Assembly: GCA_964594365.1 (NCBI GenBank)
Contig: CAZQMB010000007.1
Location: 12,332 to 76,331 of the forward strand
DNA: 64,000 nt
Direction of reading: 5' to 3'
Source: CAIUSP01 sp964594365
GTDB taxonomy: Bacteria > Actinomycetota > Thermoleophilia > Solirubrobacterales > 70-9
The first letter of the stretch is position 1. Each line of letters starts with the position of its first letter. Below, one piece after another: positions 27,043 to 37,160 of this stretch. The notes beneath the pieces were generated by a model. It was not told where the DNA came from and did not search any database. It was given only the letters and a program-made list of their open reading frames with translations. The position numbers were made by a program, and so were the translations under genes.

Positions 27043-27741
27043 ATGGAGGAGAGAGCCGAAGGCATCGTGCAACTGCTGGCAGGGGTTCCCCTGTTCTCGT
27101 CGCTTTCGGCTGACGAGTTGAAGCAGGTTGCCGCTCTCGCCATACCGCGTCGGTTCCCTGCAGACACCAGGGTGTTCAGCGAAGGGGACGACGGAGGGAC
27201 CTGCTTCGTACTCAAGTCGGGGTCCTGTCGTGTGACCAGAGAGCACAGGGACGGGCGGGCGATCACGCTAGCCAATCTCGGGCCTGGTGCCGTGTTCGGT
27301 GAGATGTCGCTTTTCGACCAAGGAACGAGATCCGCGACTGTCGAGACCTCAGACGCGGTCGAACTGCTCGCCATACCCGCTACCGACATGCGTTCGCTTC
27401 TTCGGCAGCATCCGGAGTTGGCCGAGAAGATGGTCGTGGCCCTCGCCGAGAGGCTCCGGGCGGCCAACGAGCGTCTGGCCAGCCAGTCCTTCCAGACCGT
27501 TCCCGCAAGGGTTTCAGCGGCCCTGATCCAGGCACTCTCGACTCCCGAAGCAAGTGCCGGTGGAACCAACGAGCCCGTCACATTGACCATGCGTCAGGCG
27601 GATCTCGCCCAACTTGCAGGCACCTCGCGGGAGAGCGTCAGCCGGTTCATCGCGGGTCTGGAGCGCGAGGGCGTAGTCAAGGTCGGACGGGGCAGGCTGA
27701 CGATCCTGCGTCCTGAGGACCTCCAGAACTACGTTCCTTGA
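27043..27741 (+). CDS. Crp/Fnr-family transcriptional regulator
   Basis: A 232-residue protein with an N-terminal cyclic-nucleotide-binding domain and a C-terminal HTH. The phosphate-binding cassette FGEMSLFDQGTRSATV near residue 87 keeps the glutamate and the RSA motif needed for cAMP. The HTH is QADLAQLAGTSRESVSRFI near 186. It has no Fnr-type cysteine cluster. cAMP-responsive control is likely from the motif; targets are unknown. Its stop overlaps the pcm start. Confidence 0.9.
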   Translation: MEERAEGIVQLLAGVPLFSSLSADELKQVAALAIPRRFPADTRVFSEGDDGGTCFVLKSGSCRVTREHRDGRAITLANLGPGAVFGEMSLFDQGTRSATVETSDAVELLAIPATDMRSLLRQHPELAEKMVVALAERLRAANERLASQSFQTVPARVSAALIQALSTPEASAGGTNEPVTLTMRQADLAQLAGTSRESVSRFIAGLEREGVVKVGRGRLTILRPEDLQNYVP

Positions 27742-28385
27742 ACGACTACCCCGGATTGAGGGCCGAGATGGTCGAGCGGCAGCTTCGGTCCCGAGGGATC
27801 ACCGACGAGCGGGTCCTCGATGCGATGGGAGCGGTACCGCGGGAGGTATTCGTTCCCGAGGAGAGCAGACATCTCGCCTACGCCGATGGAGCCCTGCCGA
27901 TCGGATTCGATCAGACCATCTCGCAACCTCTGATGGTCGCCGAGATCTGCCAGAGCCTGCGACTCACCGGAGGCGAAAGGGTGCTCGAGATCGGAACCGG
28001 GTCAGGCTATTCGGCGGCGATCCTCTCCCGCCTCTGCAAGGAGGTGATCTCGATCGAGCGGATCCCGGAGTTGACGAATCGTGCGGAGGCGGCGTTGCGG
28101 GAGTGCGGAATCGATCGGGTGACCTGCATCTCCGGGGACGGGTCGGGTGGGTGGCCTGCGCTGGCGCCTTTCGACGCGATCGCAGTACACGCAGGAGCTC
28201 CGAACCTGTCGGAAGGACTCATCTCCCAACTCGGGCCCGGAGGAAGGCTGGTGGTCCCGGTCTCGGCAGACGGCGGTGAGGTGCTGACCCGAGTCACGCT
28301 CGGCGACGCCGGAAAGCGTAGCGTCGAGGAGATCGGGCCCTGCCGCTTCGTACCGCTGATCGGGGAGGCCGGCTACGAGGGCTGA
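27738..28385 (+). CDS. pcm: Protein-L-isoaspartate O-methyltransferase
   Basis: A 215-residue SAM enzyme that repairs isoaspartyl residues. MVERQLRSRGI is near residue 10, the family substrate loop GFDQTISQPLMVA near 56 and the SAM motif VLEIGTGSGYSAA near 81. TTG start at 27738 overlaps the crp stop (TTGA); an internal ATG 9 residues later is the alternative. Coupled to the regulator upstream. Confidence 0.92.
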   Translation: MNDYPGLRAEMVERQLRSRGITDERVLDAMGAVPREVFVPEESRHLAYADGALPIGFDQTISQPLMVAEICQSLRLTGGERVLEIGTGSGYSAAILSRLCKEVISIERIPELTNRAEAALRECGIDRVTCISGDGSGGWPALAPFDAIAVHAGAPNLSEGLISQLGPGGRLVVPVSADGGEVLTRVTLGDAGKRSVEEIGPCRFVPLIGEAGYEG

Positions 28386-28396
28386 GCGCCGTTTGG

Positions 28397-30205
28397 CTAC
28401 CTGCGCTTGATCTCGCAACCGTCGAAGAGCGTAGGACCGCCACCGCCCGAGCAATCGTCTCTGCCGATCGATCCGAAGAGCCTGTCCTCGCCACCGAGTC
28501 CCTTCAAGAGATCATCGCCCTGGCGGGCGTAGATGGTGTCGGATCCATTGGTCCCGATCAGGACGTCGTTCTGACTCGTACCCTCGAGGATCTCGAGATC
28601 GGCCGAGACGGTCGTTGCGGCACAGGACGAGTCGTTGCGGGCCTTGGCCGTGCCCCCCAACTTGGCCTCGATCCCCACATCCTGAACGCGCGCGAATCCG
28701 GCGATGTCCTGGATACCGCCGCCTCCAGAGAACGAGTGCGGAACGCAAATCGTGTTGGTGACCAACTGATCGTTGCCGTCGCCACCGACCAGTTCGTCGG
28801 CACCGATATTGCTGATCAGGGCGTCTGCGCCGGCCCGACCCGAAAGCAGGTCACGCCCTCCGCCGTCGATGATCACGTCATCGAGCGGCCCGCCGATTAC
28901 CTCGTCGTCACCGTCGGAGCCATCGAGGTCGGTCGTGGCAGTATCCGCCACGGCGGAGTCGATCTCGATGCGGTCGTCTCCATCTCCTGTCCACGCGGCG
29001 ATGAAGCCGAGATCGGCAGGTATCTCACAGGTGGCACCGCTCGCCGTGGGGGTGCATCCGTTTCCGGCCGAGAGAGGCGAAGAGGAGACGATGCTGACAG
29101 TCGTTCCGTTGGACGAGACGGCCCAGTCGTCGTCGGCGCTGTCGTCGCCGATCAAGACCAGGCCCACATCGCGGTCGGTGCGATCGTCGACCAGCACCTG
29201 CTCGTGGGCGCAACCTGGGGCTCCACACAGATCCTCGAACGCGCGACCCGAGTTGTTGTCATCGGCATAGGGAGAGCCGAGAATCGATTCGATGCTGCTG
29301 AGGGTCTCGGAGCTGCCATCGTCGCCGGCGGCCGAGCCGGCGTCGATCCTCACACCCGGAATTCCCGCGCTTGCTCCGGGAGGTGTGGCCGTGGCGAAAC
29401 TCACGGTATCGATTCCCGATCCACCGAAGTAGTCATCTCCGTTGGTGCCACCGCGCAAGAGGTCGGCATCCTCGTCGCCGTAGAGGAAGTCGATCCCGTG
29501 ACCGCCGATCACCACATCGTCTCCGGCCTCGCCGTAGAGATGGTCGTCGACCTGGTCACCGTAGATGCGGTCCGGTCCTGATCCTCCGTAGATGAAGTCA
29601 CTCCCGTCGCGTCCCCGGATGTAGTCGGCGCCACTGCCTCCGTAGACCGTCTCACCGCCGGCGCCCGTATCGATGAAGTCGTCTCCGTCCCCGCCGCGGG
29701 TCGCCTTCTCTCTCCCGTCCTGACCGAACACGGTGTCGTCGCCTGAGCCAGCGTCGATCCAGTCCTTGCCGGCATCGGTGTAGATGGAATCGTCGCCACT
29801 GGATCCGTAGATCCTGTCCACACCGCGACCGGATCGCACGAGGTCGTTGCCCGGTCCTCCGTAGACCTTGTCTCCACCCTTCTCGCCGATGATCGAGTCT
29901 GCCCCGTCGTTTCCGAAGACCCGGTCTGCGCCGCTGCCGCTGTTGATCTGATCGTCTCCCGGGCCACCGCATACGGTGTCCGGACCTTTGGATCCGGTTC
30001 GGGTTATCAAGACGTCGTTACCGCCCCCGAGCACGATCACCTGAGGACCGATCGGATTGACCAGACGGTCATTTCCAGCCCCTTTGACGATGTCGGCCAC
30101 CTTCCCGCCACAGGTCGGGCGGGCCTGCGTCAGCGACACACCCAAGGCCAACTGGGCTGCCAGCACCGTCGCGGTCAGGAGTAGGGGGTATCTGATCGAT
30201 TTCAT
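28397..30205 (-). CDS. Secreted RTX-type calcium-binding repeat protein
   Basis: A 602-residue protein. A Sec signal peptide (MKSIRYPLLLTATVLAAQLA, cleavage probably after SLTQA near residue 27) is followed by many hemolysin-type GGxGxDxUx nonapeptides in two blocks, about 35-250 and 400-590. A less repetitive segment with LVLIGDDSADDDWAVSS lies between them. Such repeats form calcium-bound beta rolls. No enzymatic domain or type I secretion signal is evident, so it is probably an exported structural or adhesive protein. Paired cysteines occur at both ends. It converges on pcm. Confidence 0.85.
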   Translation of the reverse strand: MKSIRYPLLLTATVLAAQLALGVSLTQARPTCGGKVADIVKGAGNDRLVNPIGPQVIVLGGGNDVLITRTGSKGPDTVCGGPGDDQINSGSGADRVFGNDGADSIIGEKGGDKVYGGPGNDLVRSGRGVDRIYGSSGDDSIYTDAGKDWIDAGSGDDTVFGQDGREKATRGGDGDDFIDTGAGGETVYGGSGADYIRGRDGSDFIYGGSGPDRIYGDQVDDHLYGEAGDDVVIGGHGIDFLYGDEDADLLRGGTNGDDYFGGSGIDTVSFATATPPGASAGIPGVRIDAGSAAGDDGSSETLSSIESILGSPYADDNNSGRAFEDLCGAPGCAHEQVLVDDRTDRDVGLVLIGDDSADDDWAVSSNGTTVSIVSSSPLSAGNGCTPTASGATCEIPADLGFIAAWTGDGDDRIEIDSAVADTATTDLDGSDGDDEVIGGPLDDVIIDGGGRDLLSGRAGADALISNIGADELVGGDGNDQLVTNTICVPHSFSGGGGIQDIAGFARVQDVGIEAKLGGTAKARNDSSCAATTVSADLEILEGTSQNDVLIGTNGSDTIYARQGDDLLKGLGGEDRLFGSIGRDDCSGGGGPTLFDGCEIKRR

Positions 30206-30256
30206 CGCATCATCAAGAACACGCACGGGAGGCAAAGGTTGTGTGCCTGCTTGCTC

Positions 30257-30262
30257 TAGGCT
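30257..30262 (+). promoter_or_regulatory. -10 box TAGGCT, leaderless promoter of ASCH gene
   Basis: TAGGCT ends 7 nt before GTG 30270 and 4 nt before GTG 30267. The spacing favours GTG 30270 as start. Confidence 0.5.
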
Positions 30263-30269
30263 GCCCGTG

Positions 30270-30674
30270 GTGAGCGGGATCTACGTACTCAACTTCTACT
30301 CTGCCGTATTCGTGGACCAACTGAAGCGTGGTCGTAAGACGGCGACCATCCGACTTGGTGACAAGTCGCGCAAGTACAAACGCGGCCTGGTGGTCTGGAT
30401 CACCGTCGGGTACCGACATCAGCCGCGCGAGAAGATCTTCTCTGCAGTGATCGACGAGGTCGAGGTCAAGAAGGCCTCCGAGCTCTCTCCCCGGGACGTC
30501 GAACATGACAATCCCGAGTTCCGTCGGCTCGAGGACAGCCTCGCGTTCCTCGAACAGATCTACGGTAGGCCGATTTCCCCCGATGACACCGTCAGCGTGA
30601 TCCGGTTCTCCCAGATCGTCGAGCGTCCCGGGGCCCTGCTCGGGGGGAACGGCGACCCGCCGTCCCAGAACTGA
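30270..30674 (+). CDS. ASCH-domain protein
   Basis: A 134-residue protein with the ASCH signature: LKRGRKTATIRLGDKSRKY near residues 17-35 and GLVVWITVGY near 38. ASCH domains are beta-barrels related to PUA and are thought to bind RNA; some members are RNases or amidohydrolases. The start is set by a -10 box at leaderless distance. The C-terminal 20 residues are disordered. It lies just upstream of the groESL promoter. Confidence 0.8.
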   Translation: MSGIYVLNFYSAVFVDQLKRGRKTATIRLGDKSRKYKRGLVVWITVGYRHQPREKIFSAVIDEVEVKKASELSPRDVEHDNPEFRRLEDSLAFLEQIYGRPISPDDTVSVIRFSQIVERPGALLGGNGDPPSQN

Positions 30675-30691
30675 CGATTTCGCCGAAGGTC

Positions 30692-30720
30692 TTGGAAAAA
30701 CGGCGATCGTTGCCTATACT
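30692..30720 (+). promoter_or_regulatory. Vegetative promoter of groESL
   Basis: -35 TTGGAA (30692-30697) and -10 TATACT (30715-30720) are separated by exactly 17 nt. The predicted start near 30727 is just before the CIRCE element. Confidence 0.85.
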
Positions 30721-30730
30721 CCTCTCCAAG

Positions 30731-30757
30731 TTGGCACTCTCCACCAGAGAGTGCCAA
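30731..30757. promoter_or_regulatory. CIRCE operator (HrcA site)
   Basis: TTGGCACTC-N9-GAGTGCCAA, a perfect 9-bp inverted repeat with the canonical 9-nt spacer. It differs from the consensus TTAGCACTC/GAGTGCTAA by one symmetrical base. It lies directly after the predicted start site, so HrcA should repress groESL. Confidence 0.95.
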
Positions 30758-30828
30758 AGCGCCAGAGGCACGCTGAACGCCTGTCCTGAGCGCTGACAAT
30801 TCGACCCTCAGCAACGGAGGTATCAACG

Positions 30829-31116
30829 ATGAAACTGAAGCCCCTGGGTGACCGCCTGATTGTGCAGGCAACCGAGGAAGAGGAAAAGACTGCGAGCGGG
30901 ATCGTCCTGCCCGACACCGCCAAGGAGAAGCCCCAGAAGGGGAAGGTCCTGGCCGTCGGTGACGGTGCGCTCAACGAAGACGGCAGCCGCCGTCCTCTCG
31001 ACGTCGAGGAGGGGGACGAGGTCCTCTACTCCAAGTACGGAGGAACGGAAATCACCATCGACGGCGAGGAACTTCTCGTCCTTCGCGAGTCAGACGTACT
31101 CGCCAAGGTCGGCTAG
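30829..31116 (+). CDS. groES: Co-chaperonin GroES
   Basis: A 95-residue Cpn10 starting MKLKPLGDRLIVQATEEEEK, with the mobile loop around residues 17-33 (ASGIVLPDTAKEKPQ) and a C-terminal ELLVLRESDVLAKV. It caps GroEL. The leader of about 100 nt carries the CIRCE operator and the ribosome site ACGGAGG. groEL follows after 33 nt. Confidence 0.98.
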   Translation: MKLKPLGDRLIVQATEEEEKTASGIVLPDTAKEKPQKGKVLAVGDGALNEDGSRRPLDVEEGDEVLYSKYGGTEITIDGEELLVLRESDVLAKVG

Positions 31117-31149
31117 TCCCAGCCACTCAACAAGGAGGAACCAGAAGAA

Positions 31150-32790
<1,641 letters not shown>

Positions 32791-32821
32791 CCAGCCCTCG
32801 GTTCCCGAGGGTCGGATTTCC

Positions 32822-32859
32822 AAGAACCCCGTCGCTGATGCGGCGGGGTTCTTTTCTTT
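32822..32859 (+). terminator. Intrinsic terminator of groESL
   Basis: The stem AAGAACCCCGTCG/CGGCGGGGTTCTT (one G-U pair) with loop CTGATG is followed by TTTCTTT. A weaker hairpin CCCTCGG/CCGAGGG at 32795-32811 precedes it. Confidence 0.9.
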
Positions 32860-32862
32860 GCC

Positions 32863-33750
32863 TCAGCCGGTGAGCGGATTTACCGGCGTCGGCTCGATAC
32901 CGAGGTCACGGAGATCGGAGGAGCCTCTCTCCGACCAGAGCGAAACCGAGAGCAGCTCCAACTCCTCCGGGGCAGGGAGCCGACCCTCGCGGATGAACGG
33001 CGAGAGCAGGCGCAGTTTGGTCTCGACTACCGGGAGTGGCAGACGCGCCGAGCGGTGGTGCCTATTCATGGCAAGCCCCGCGAGATAAGAGAACTGACTG
33101 GTGGCCTGATCCCCTGCGAGCTCGATCCTGCGCCGACGTTCAGACGACTCAGGAGCACCGCGGGCGATCTCAGCGCAGACGGCGGCAGCGACGTCATCGG
33201 CCGCCACCGGCTGGATGCGGGCACGAAGTGTGCCCGAGGGAAGCGTCGTTACCGGAAGCACAGAGAGTCCCGAAACGATCCTCTCCCAGATCGAATCCGG
33301 AGCGTGGATGGCGGAGGGGGAGATGACCGTCGAGGCGAGCTCGGACCCCATCACATCCGCCTCAGCCGCTGCCTTGGAGCGCACGAAACGAGAATCCGAG
33401 AGGCCATCCGCCCCGAGACAGGACATGTAGACGAACCTGGCCGCGCCCGCCTCCTCGGCGGCACGGAGCAGCCTGGCGGTAGCCAGTCCATTGATCTGCT
33501 CGATCGACCCGCCGTTTGGACCCTGATCGCGGAAGGTCGCAGCGAGGTGGACCACAGTCTCCACTCCTCGGGTGGCGTGACGCAGCGAATTGGCATCCGC
33601 CAGATCTCCGAGCACCAACTGGACATCGACTCGCGAAGCGCCGAGGTCCTGCGGATCTCGTACCAGCACGCGCAGAGGGTGACCGGCTTCGATCAATCGG
33701 GGCAGGAGTCGTGTTCCGACCGTTCCGGTCGCGCCGGTGAGGAGGATCAT
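32863..33750 (-). CDS. Atypical SDR, NDUFA9/NmrA-like NAD(P)-binding protein
   Basis: A 295-residue protein with the N-terminal motif TGATGTVGTRLL and VHLAATF near residue 70; the usual SDR tyrosine motif is not evident (FVRSKAAAE near 122 holds a lysine). This matches complex I NDUFA9-like and NmrA-like proteins, which bind NAD(P)H for sensing or quinone-related roles. Function here is unknown. It starts at ATG 33750 after a TACCTT box at 8 nt, and ends within 3 nt of the groESL terminator. Confidence 0.82.
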   Translation of the reverse strand: MILLTGATGTVGTRLLPRLIEAGHPLRVLVRDPQDLGASRVDVQLVLGDLADANSLRHATRGVETVVHLAATFRDQGPNGGSIEQINGLATARLLRAAEEAGAARFVYMSCLGADGLSDSRFVRSKAAAEADVMGSELASTVISPSAIHAPDSIWERIVSGLSVLPVTTLPSGTLRARIQPVAADDVAAAVCAEIARGAPESSERRRRIELAGDQATSQFSYLAGLAMNRHHRSARLPLPVVETKLRLLSPFIREGRLPAPEELELLSVSLWSERGSSDLRDLGIEPTPVNPLTG

Positions 33751-33878
33751 CCTCTCTAAAGGTATCGGGGTGGCCGGGAGTCATCGTTGCGCGGGTCTGC
33801 GTAAAATGGCGTCTCCGCCAATCGCATTCAGGTTGGTGGCCAACGACAACTCTTCACGACGAGGGAGGAACAGAGAAA

Positions 33879-34145
33879 GTGGCATACGTCATCGCCGAGC
33901 CATGCATCGGGACCAAGGACAACTCGTGCGTCGAGGTATGCCCGGTGGACTGCATCCACCCGACTCCCGACGAGGCCGACCACAGTGAGGTCGAACAGCT
34001 CTACATCGATCCGGACGAGTGCATCGACTGCGACGCCTGTGTAGAGGCCTGTCCGGTAGACGCATGCTTTGCCGAGGATCAGCTTCCCTCGGAGTGGGCC
34101 AAGTACACCCAGATCAACGCGAACTACTACGCCTCCAAGAAGTAG
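33879..34145 (+). CDS. fdxA: Seven-iron ferredoxin (FdxA type)
   Basis: An 88-residue ferredoxin. The [3Fe-4S] set is C9-x7-C17-x3-C21-P; the second set C-x2-C-x2-C-x3-C-P in CIDCDACVEACP near residues 47-58 carries the [4Fe-4S] cluster. The N-terminus AYVIAEPCIGTKD is characteristic of FdxA. GTG start with the ribosome site GAGGGAGGAAC. A TAAAAT box at 33802 could be its -10. A candidate electron donor for sulfite reductase, though that link is only inference. Confidence 0.93.
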   Translation: MAYVIAEPCIGTKDNSCVEVCPVDCIHPTPDEADHSEVEQLYIDPDECIDCDACVEACPVDACFAEDQLPSEWAKYTQINANYYASKK

Positions 34146-34193
34146 CGGACGCTCGGCGCTCCAGCCGAGTCCTGCCGCACTGGGAACCGGCAG

Positions 34194-35363
34194 CTACTGG
34201 ATGACCGGCAGTTCCGTGGCCCCAGGCCCAGGAGCCTTCGGACCTGGAGGCGGATCGCTCGCTACCGGCGCAGCCATCATCGGCAAGTCTTCCGGTGTCA
34301 TCGCGAGTATTCCGCGCGCAGCCTGACGAATAGCCTGGGCCGCAGGAGCGTCTGGCTTGTCGACCACCAGTGGGCGACCCTCGTCCGCCCCCTCACGTAG
34401 ATCGGTCTCGAGCGGGACTTTTGCGAGGAGGGGGACGTCGATCTCCTCGGCGAGCATCTGACCGCCGCCCTCTCCGAAGATCGCAACCCGTTCTCCGTCT
34501 GGAGACTGGAAAGCAGACATGTTCTCGATCACTCCGACCACTTCGAGATCGACCTTCTTTGCCATATCGGCCGAGCGTCGGGCGACGGACTGAGCCGCAG
34601 GCTGCGGAGTCGTCACCAGCACGAACTTGGCCTGAGGCAGAAGCTGGGCGAGGCTCATCGAGACGTCTCCGGTGCCCGGGGGTAGATCGAGCAAGAGGAA
34701 GTCGAGCTCGCCCCAATCCACGTCTTCGAGGAACTGCTGGATCGCTTTGTGCAGCATTGGTCCTCGCCAGACCACCGCAGCGTCCGACTCGACGAAGAAC
34801 CCCATCGAGATGACCTTCGGACCGGCGGGCGAGACGAGCGGGATGATCTTCCGGTCGGCGGATACCTCGGGGCGACCATCGATACCGAGCATCCTCGGGA
34901 TCGAATACCCGTAGACATCGCAATCGAGGGCCCCCACTGCCTTCCCTTCGGCCGCGAGGGCAGCCGCGAGGTTCGCCGTCATGGTGGACTTCCCCACACC
35001 TCCCTTACCGGAGGCAACACAGATCACGTTCTTCACCTGGGCGAGTGATCCCTGCGGAAGCTTCGGTCGGCCCAGTTTCTCCTGGAGTCCTGACTTCTCC
35101 TCTTCGCTCAAGACATCGAAGCCGACCTCGACCTCGGTGACCCCGTCGACAGCCCCCACGCGCTGGGAGACGGCCTGCTCGAAGTGACCGCGAATCGGGC
35201 ATCCGGGGGTAGTGAGTGACACTACGACCTCGACCCGCCCGGCTTCAGTGACATCGATGGAACGGACCATCTCGAGCTCGACGATGTCGCGTCCGAGTTC
35301 GGGATCTATAACGCCGGAGAGCGCCTCGGTGATCGCTTCATGTGAGGGTGTCGGATTACTCAT
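34194..35363 (-). CDS. mrp: Mrp/ApbC-type Fe-S cluster carrier P-loop ATPase
   Basis: A 389-residue protein with an N-terminal MIP18/DUF59 domain (about 5-95, including DPELGRDIVELEMV and TTPGCPIRG) and a Mrp ATPase domain. The deviant Walker A GKGGVGKST lies near residue 125 and the Mrp motif DLPPGTGDVSMSLAQLLP near 225. It binds and transfers Fe-S clusters. The ferredoxin FdxA is the convergent neighbour. ATG 35363 is chosen over a start 14 codons upstream. The C-terminus is proline-rich (DPPPGPKAPGPG). Confidence 0.92.
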   Translation of the reverse strand: MSNPTPSHEAITEALSGVIDPELGRDIVELEMVRSIDVTEAGRVEVVVSLTTPGCPIRGHFEQAVSQRVGAVDGVTEVEVGFDVLSEEEKSGLQEKLGRPKLPQGSLAQVKNVICVASGKGGVGKSTMTANLAAALAAEGKAVGALDCDVYGYSIPRMLGIDGRPEVSADRKIIPLVSPAGPKVISMGFFVESDAAVVWRGPMLHKAIQQFLEDVDWGELDFLLLDLPPGTGDVSMSLAQLLPQAKFVLVTTPQPAAQSVARRSADMAKKVDLEVVGVIENMSAFQSPDGERVAIFGEGGGQMLAEEIDVPLLAKVPLETDLREGADEGRPLVVDKPDAPAAQAIRQAARGILAMTPEDLPMMAAPVASDPPPGPKAPGPGATELPVIQ

Positions 35364-35412
35364 CTGTTCTCGCAGTTTCGCAGAAGTGGTGTTCCTGCTG
35401 CGCAACCGGAAG

Positions 35413-35449
35413 AGCCCGCCCCCTCCGTGACTGCTGGAGAGAGCGGGCT
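35413..35449 (-). terminator. Hairpin downstream of small helical protein gene
   Basis: AGCCCGC/GCGGGCT forms a 7-bp stem with further CTCC/GGAG pairing inside. It sits 43 nt after the stop of the gene at 35492. Only a short pyrimidine stretch follows. Confidence 0.4.
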
Positions 35450-35491
35450 GTCCGGATGAGGTCCCCTCGATGGAGGACCGAGGCCGAATGC

Positions 35492-35920
35492 TCAGACGAG
35501 CTCGCGGACACGCTGAACCAGCGGCTCGATGCGCTGCTTGACCGGATCCATCCGATCGGTGACCGGCGCGATGCGATCAGCGGCGCCACGGAGGCGGTCA
35601 GCGACCTCTCCCTGTGCGCGCTCACGCACCTCGGATCCGCGGCGACCCGCCTTGTCGAACTCCTCGGCGAAGGTCACTCGCATCGTCTCGAGCTCGTCGG
35701 AACGACGCTCGGGATCGAGCAACGCTTCCACCTTCTCGCGAGCGGGCTCGACGTAGTCGGCAACCGCATTGTCGACGACACCGACTACGGCGTCCACGAC
35801 CTGGAGAGCCTGGTCGGTGGGCTTGGCTGCAGCCGCTTCGACCTCGGCACTGCCGTTCTTGGACGAAGTCTTTGGGCTCGTGGCCTCGCTCGACTCCGTT
35901 TCCTGCTTCTTTCTACCCAT
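35492..35920 (-). CDS. Small charged alpha-helical protein, phasin/HBHA-like
   Basis: A 142-residue protein with no recognisable enzyme motif. It has a low-complexity N-terminus rich in Ser, Thr, Lys and Glu (about 1-35), then an amphipathic helical region that reads as coiled coil, with repeats such as VVDAVVGVVDNAVADYV and RIAPVTDRMDPVKQRIEPLV. The look is that of phasins or surface heparin-binding proteins, but there is no signal peptide. ATG 35920 used; TTG 35923 is immediately upstream. Codon use is like its neighbours. Confidence 0.65.
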   Translation of the reverse strand: MGRKKQETESSEATSPKTSSKNGSAEVEAAAAKPTDQALQVVDAVVGVVDNAVADYVEPAREKVEALLDPERRSDELETMRVTFAEEFDKAGRRGSEVRERAQGEVADRLRGAADRIAPVTDRMDPVKQRIEPLVQRVRELV

Positions 35921-36047
35921 CAATTGAATGCACCTCTGTTTCTCGATTGGGTCGTTTTCCTGACTGATGTCCGCACTCGAAGAGAGGCGAACACATGTTC
36001 TTACCCTCGATCGGGGCAGCGGTTACACCCAGGGAACAGGGGTTTCT

Positions 36048-37160
36048 TCAGGCCGTCGAGGTTCGCCGCAGGATCATCCTGCGGAGGCGACGTATCGGAT
36101 GGATGCTGGGCAGCCGGCTCGCCCCCACTCTGTCGATCCAAGCCAGCGGCTGATCAATCTCGAGCAGGGTCGGAAGATCCTCGGCTGATCTCCAAACCCG
36201 ATTCAAAGTGTCGATTCCACCTGCCTCGACCACCTGATCGCAGAAGGCCTTGCCACGGCGGTACTGAGCGAGCTTCGCATCGAGTCCGAGGAGACGGGCG
36301 ACGACCTGATCGAGGGTCCCTCGACTGCCTCGGTCCTTCTCGAGGCTCTCGCGTAGATCCTCGACCCCCTCTCCCATCTCCGAAGCGGCAGCGTCCATCA
36401 CGTGCTCCGCATATCCCTCGACCACGGTCATCGCAGCCGTCAGCTGGTCGACCAACTCCATCTGTGGTTGTGTCCAGAACAGGTTGGCGAGATCGCCCCT
36501 CCTGACCGCCTCGGAGATTCCGCGCGGACCGAGGCCGACCAGCTTCGAGAGGACATCCGAAGTCTTCACATCCAGAGATGCCTTGGTGAGCAGTTCACGA
36601 GCCAACCCGCCGATGTGCTCTCTCAGCCACGGCACTGCCGCGAACTGCAGGGCATGAGTTCCTTCGTGCAGGGCGATCCAGTGGAGAAAGGGTTCGGGCT
36701 CCGCGTCCAGCCTCTGCCTGGCGGCCGCGAGGTTCGGTGCGACGAAGAGGAGCCTCGGTGATCTCGCCGGACCGAACAGAGCCACGTCGTACTGACCCAC
36801 GACCTTCTGCGCCAGATACCCGGTGGCCAGCCCGACCTCCACTCCCGTGGCGGCCGCTCCAAGCCGTCTCCCGATTCCGCTCGGCATCTGCGAACGCTCG
36901 ATCAACTCGCGCTCGAGCTCGGCGGAGATCTCCTGAAAGGACTTGATCGAGGAGTCGACCCACTCCTCGCGGGTCACCAGTTCCGCGGGTGGAATCTCCG
37001 TCCGGGGGCGCAGTCCCGTGTAGTCGCTGACGATCTCGATCGCCCTGTCCGATTCCCGGCGCAATTCCGCCTCACCGGCGCCCAACCAAGCCGGGCCCTC
37101 CCCGGCGACGGTGGAGGCGATCCGCTCGGCGAGGTTCCAGTCGACCAGGCGCTCGCTCAT
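36048..37160 (-). CDS. Zinc-dependent metalloprotease-like protein, DUF2342 (F420-associated family)
   Basis: A 370-residue protein of an actinobacterial family often annotated as coenzyme F420 biosynthesis-associated. The zincin motif H165-E-G-T-H169 (ALHEGTHALQF) is followed by the downstream glutamate region TVVEGYAEHVMDA near 250. N-terminal VDWNLAERIA is the usual family start. Substrates are unknown. ATG 37160 overlaps the stop of the inositol phosphatase gene by 4 nt, so the two are coupled. Confidence 0.88.
   Translation of the reverse strand: MSERLVDWNLAERIASTVAGEGPAWLGAGEAELRRESDRAIEIVSDYTGLRPRTEIPPAELVTREEWVDSSIKSFQEISAELERELIERSQMPSGIGRRLGAAATGVEVGLATGYLAQKVVGQYDVALFGPARSPRLLFVAPNLAAARQRLDAEPEPFLHWIALHEGTHALQFAAVPWLREHIGGLARELLTKASLDVKTSDVLSKLVGLGPRGISEAVRRGDLANLFWTQPQMELVDQLTAAMTVVEGYAEHVMDAAASEMGEGVEDLRESLEKDRGSRGTLDQVVARLLGLDAKLAQYRRGKAFCDQVVEAGGIDTLNRVWRSAEDLPTLLEIDQPLAWIDRVGASRLPSIHPIRRLRRMILRRTSTA

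Noticed and set aside
28736..29581. 281-codon plus-strand frame inside the RTX gene
   Set aside because: Repeats of the RTX gene read backwards produce Val/Gly/Asp-rich frames; not a gene.
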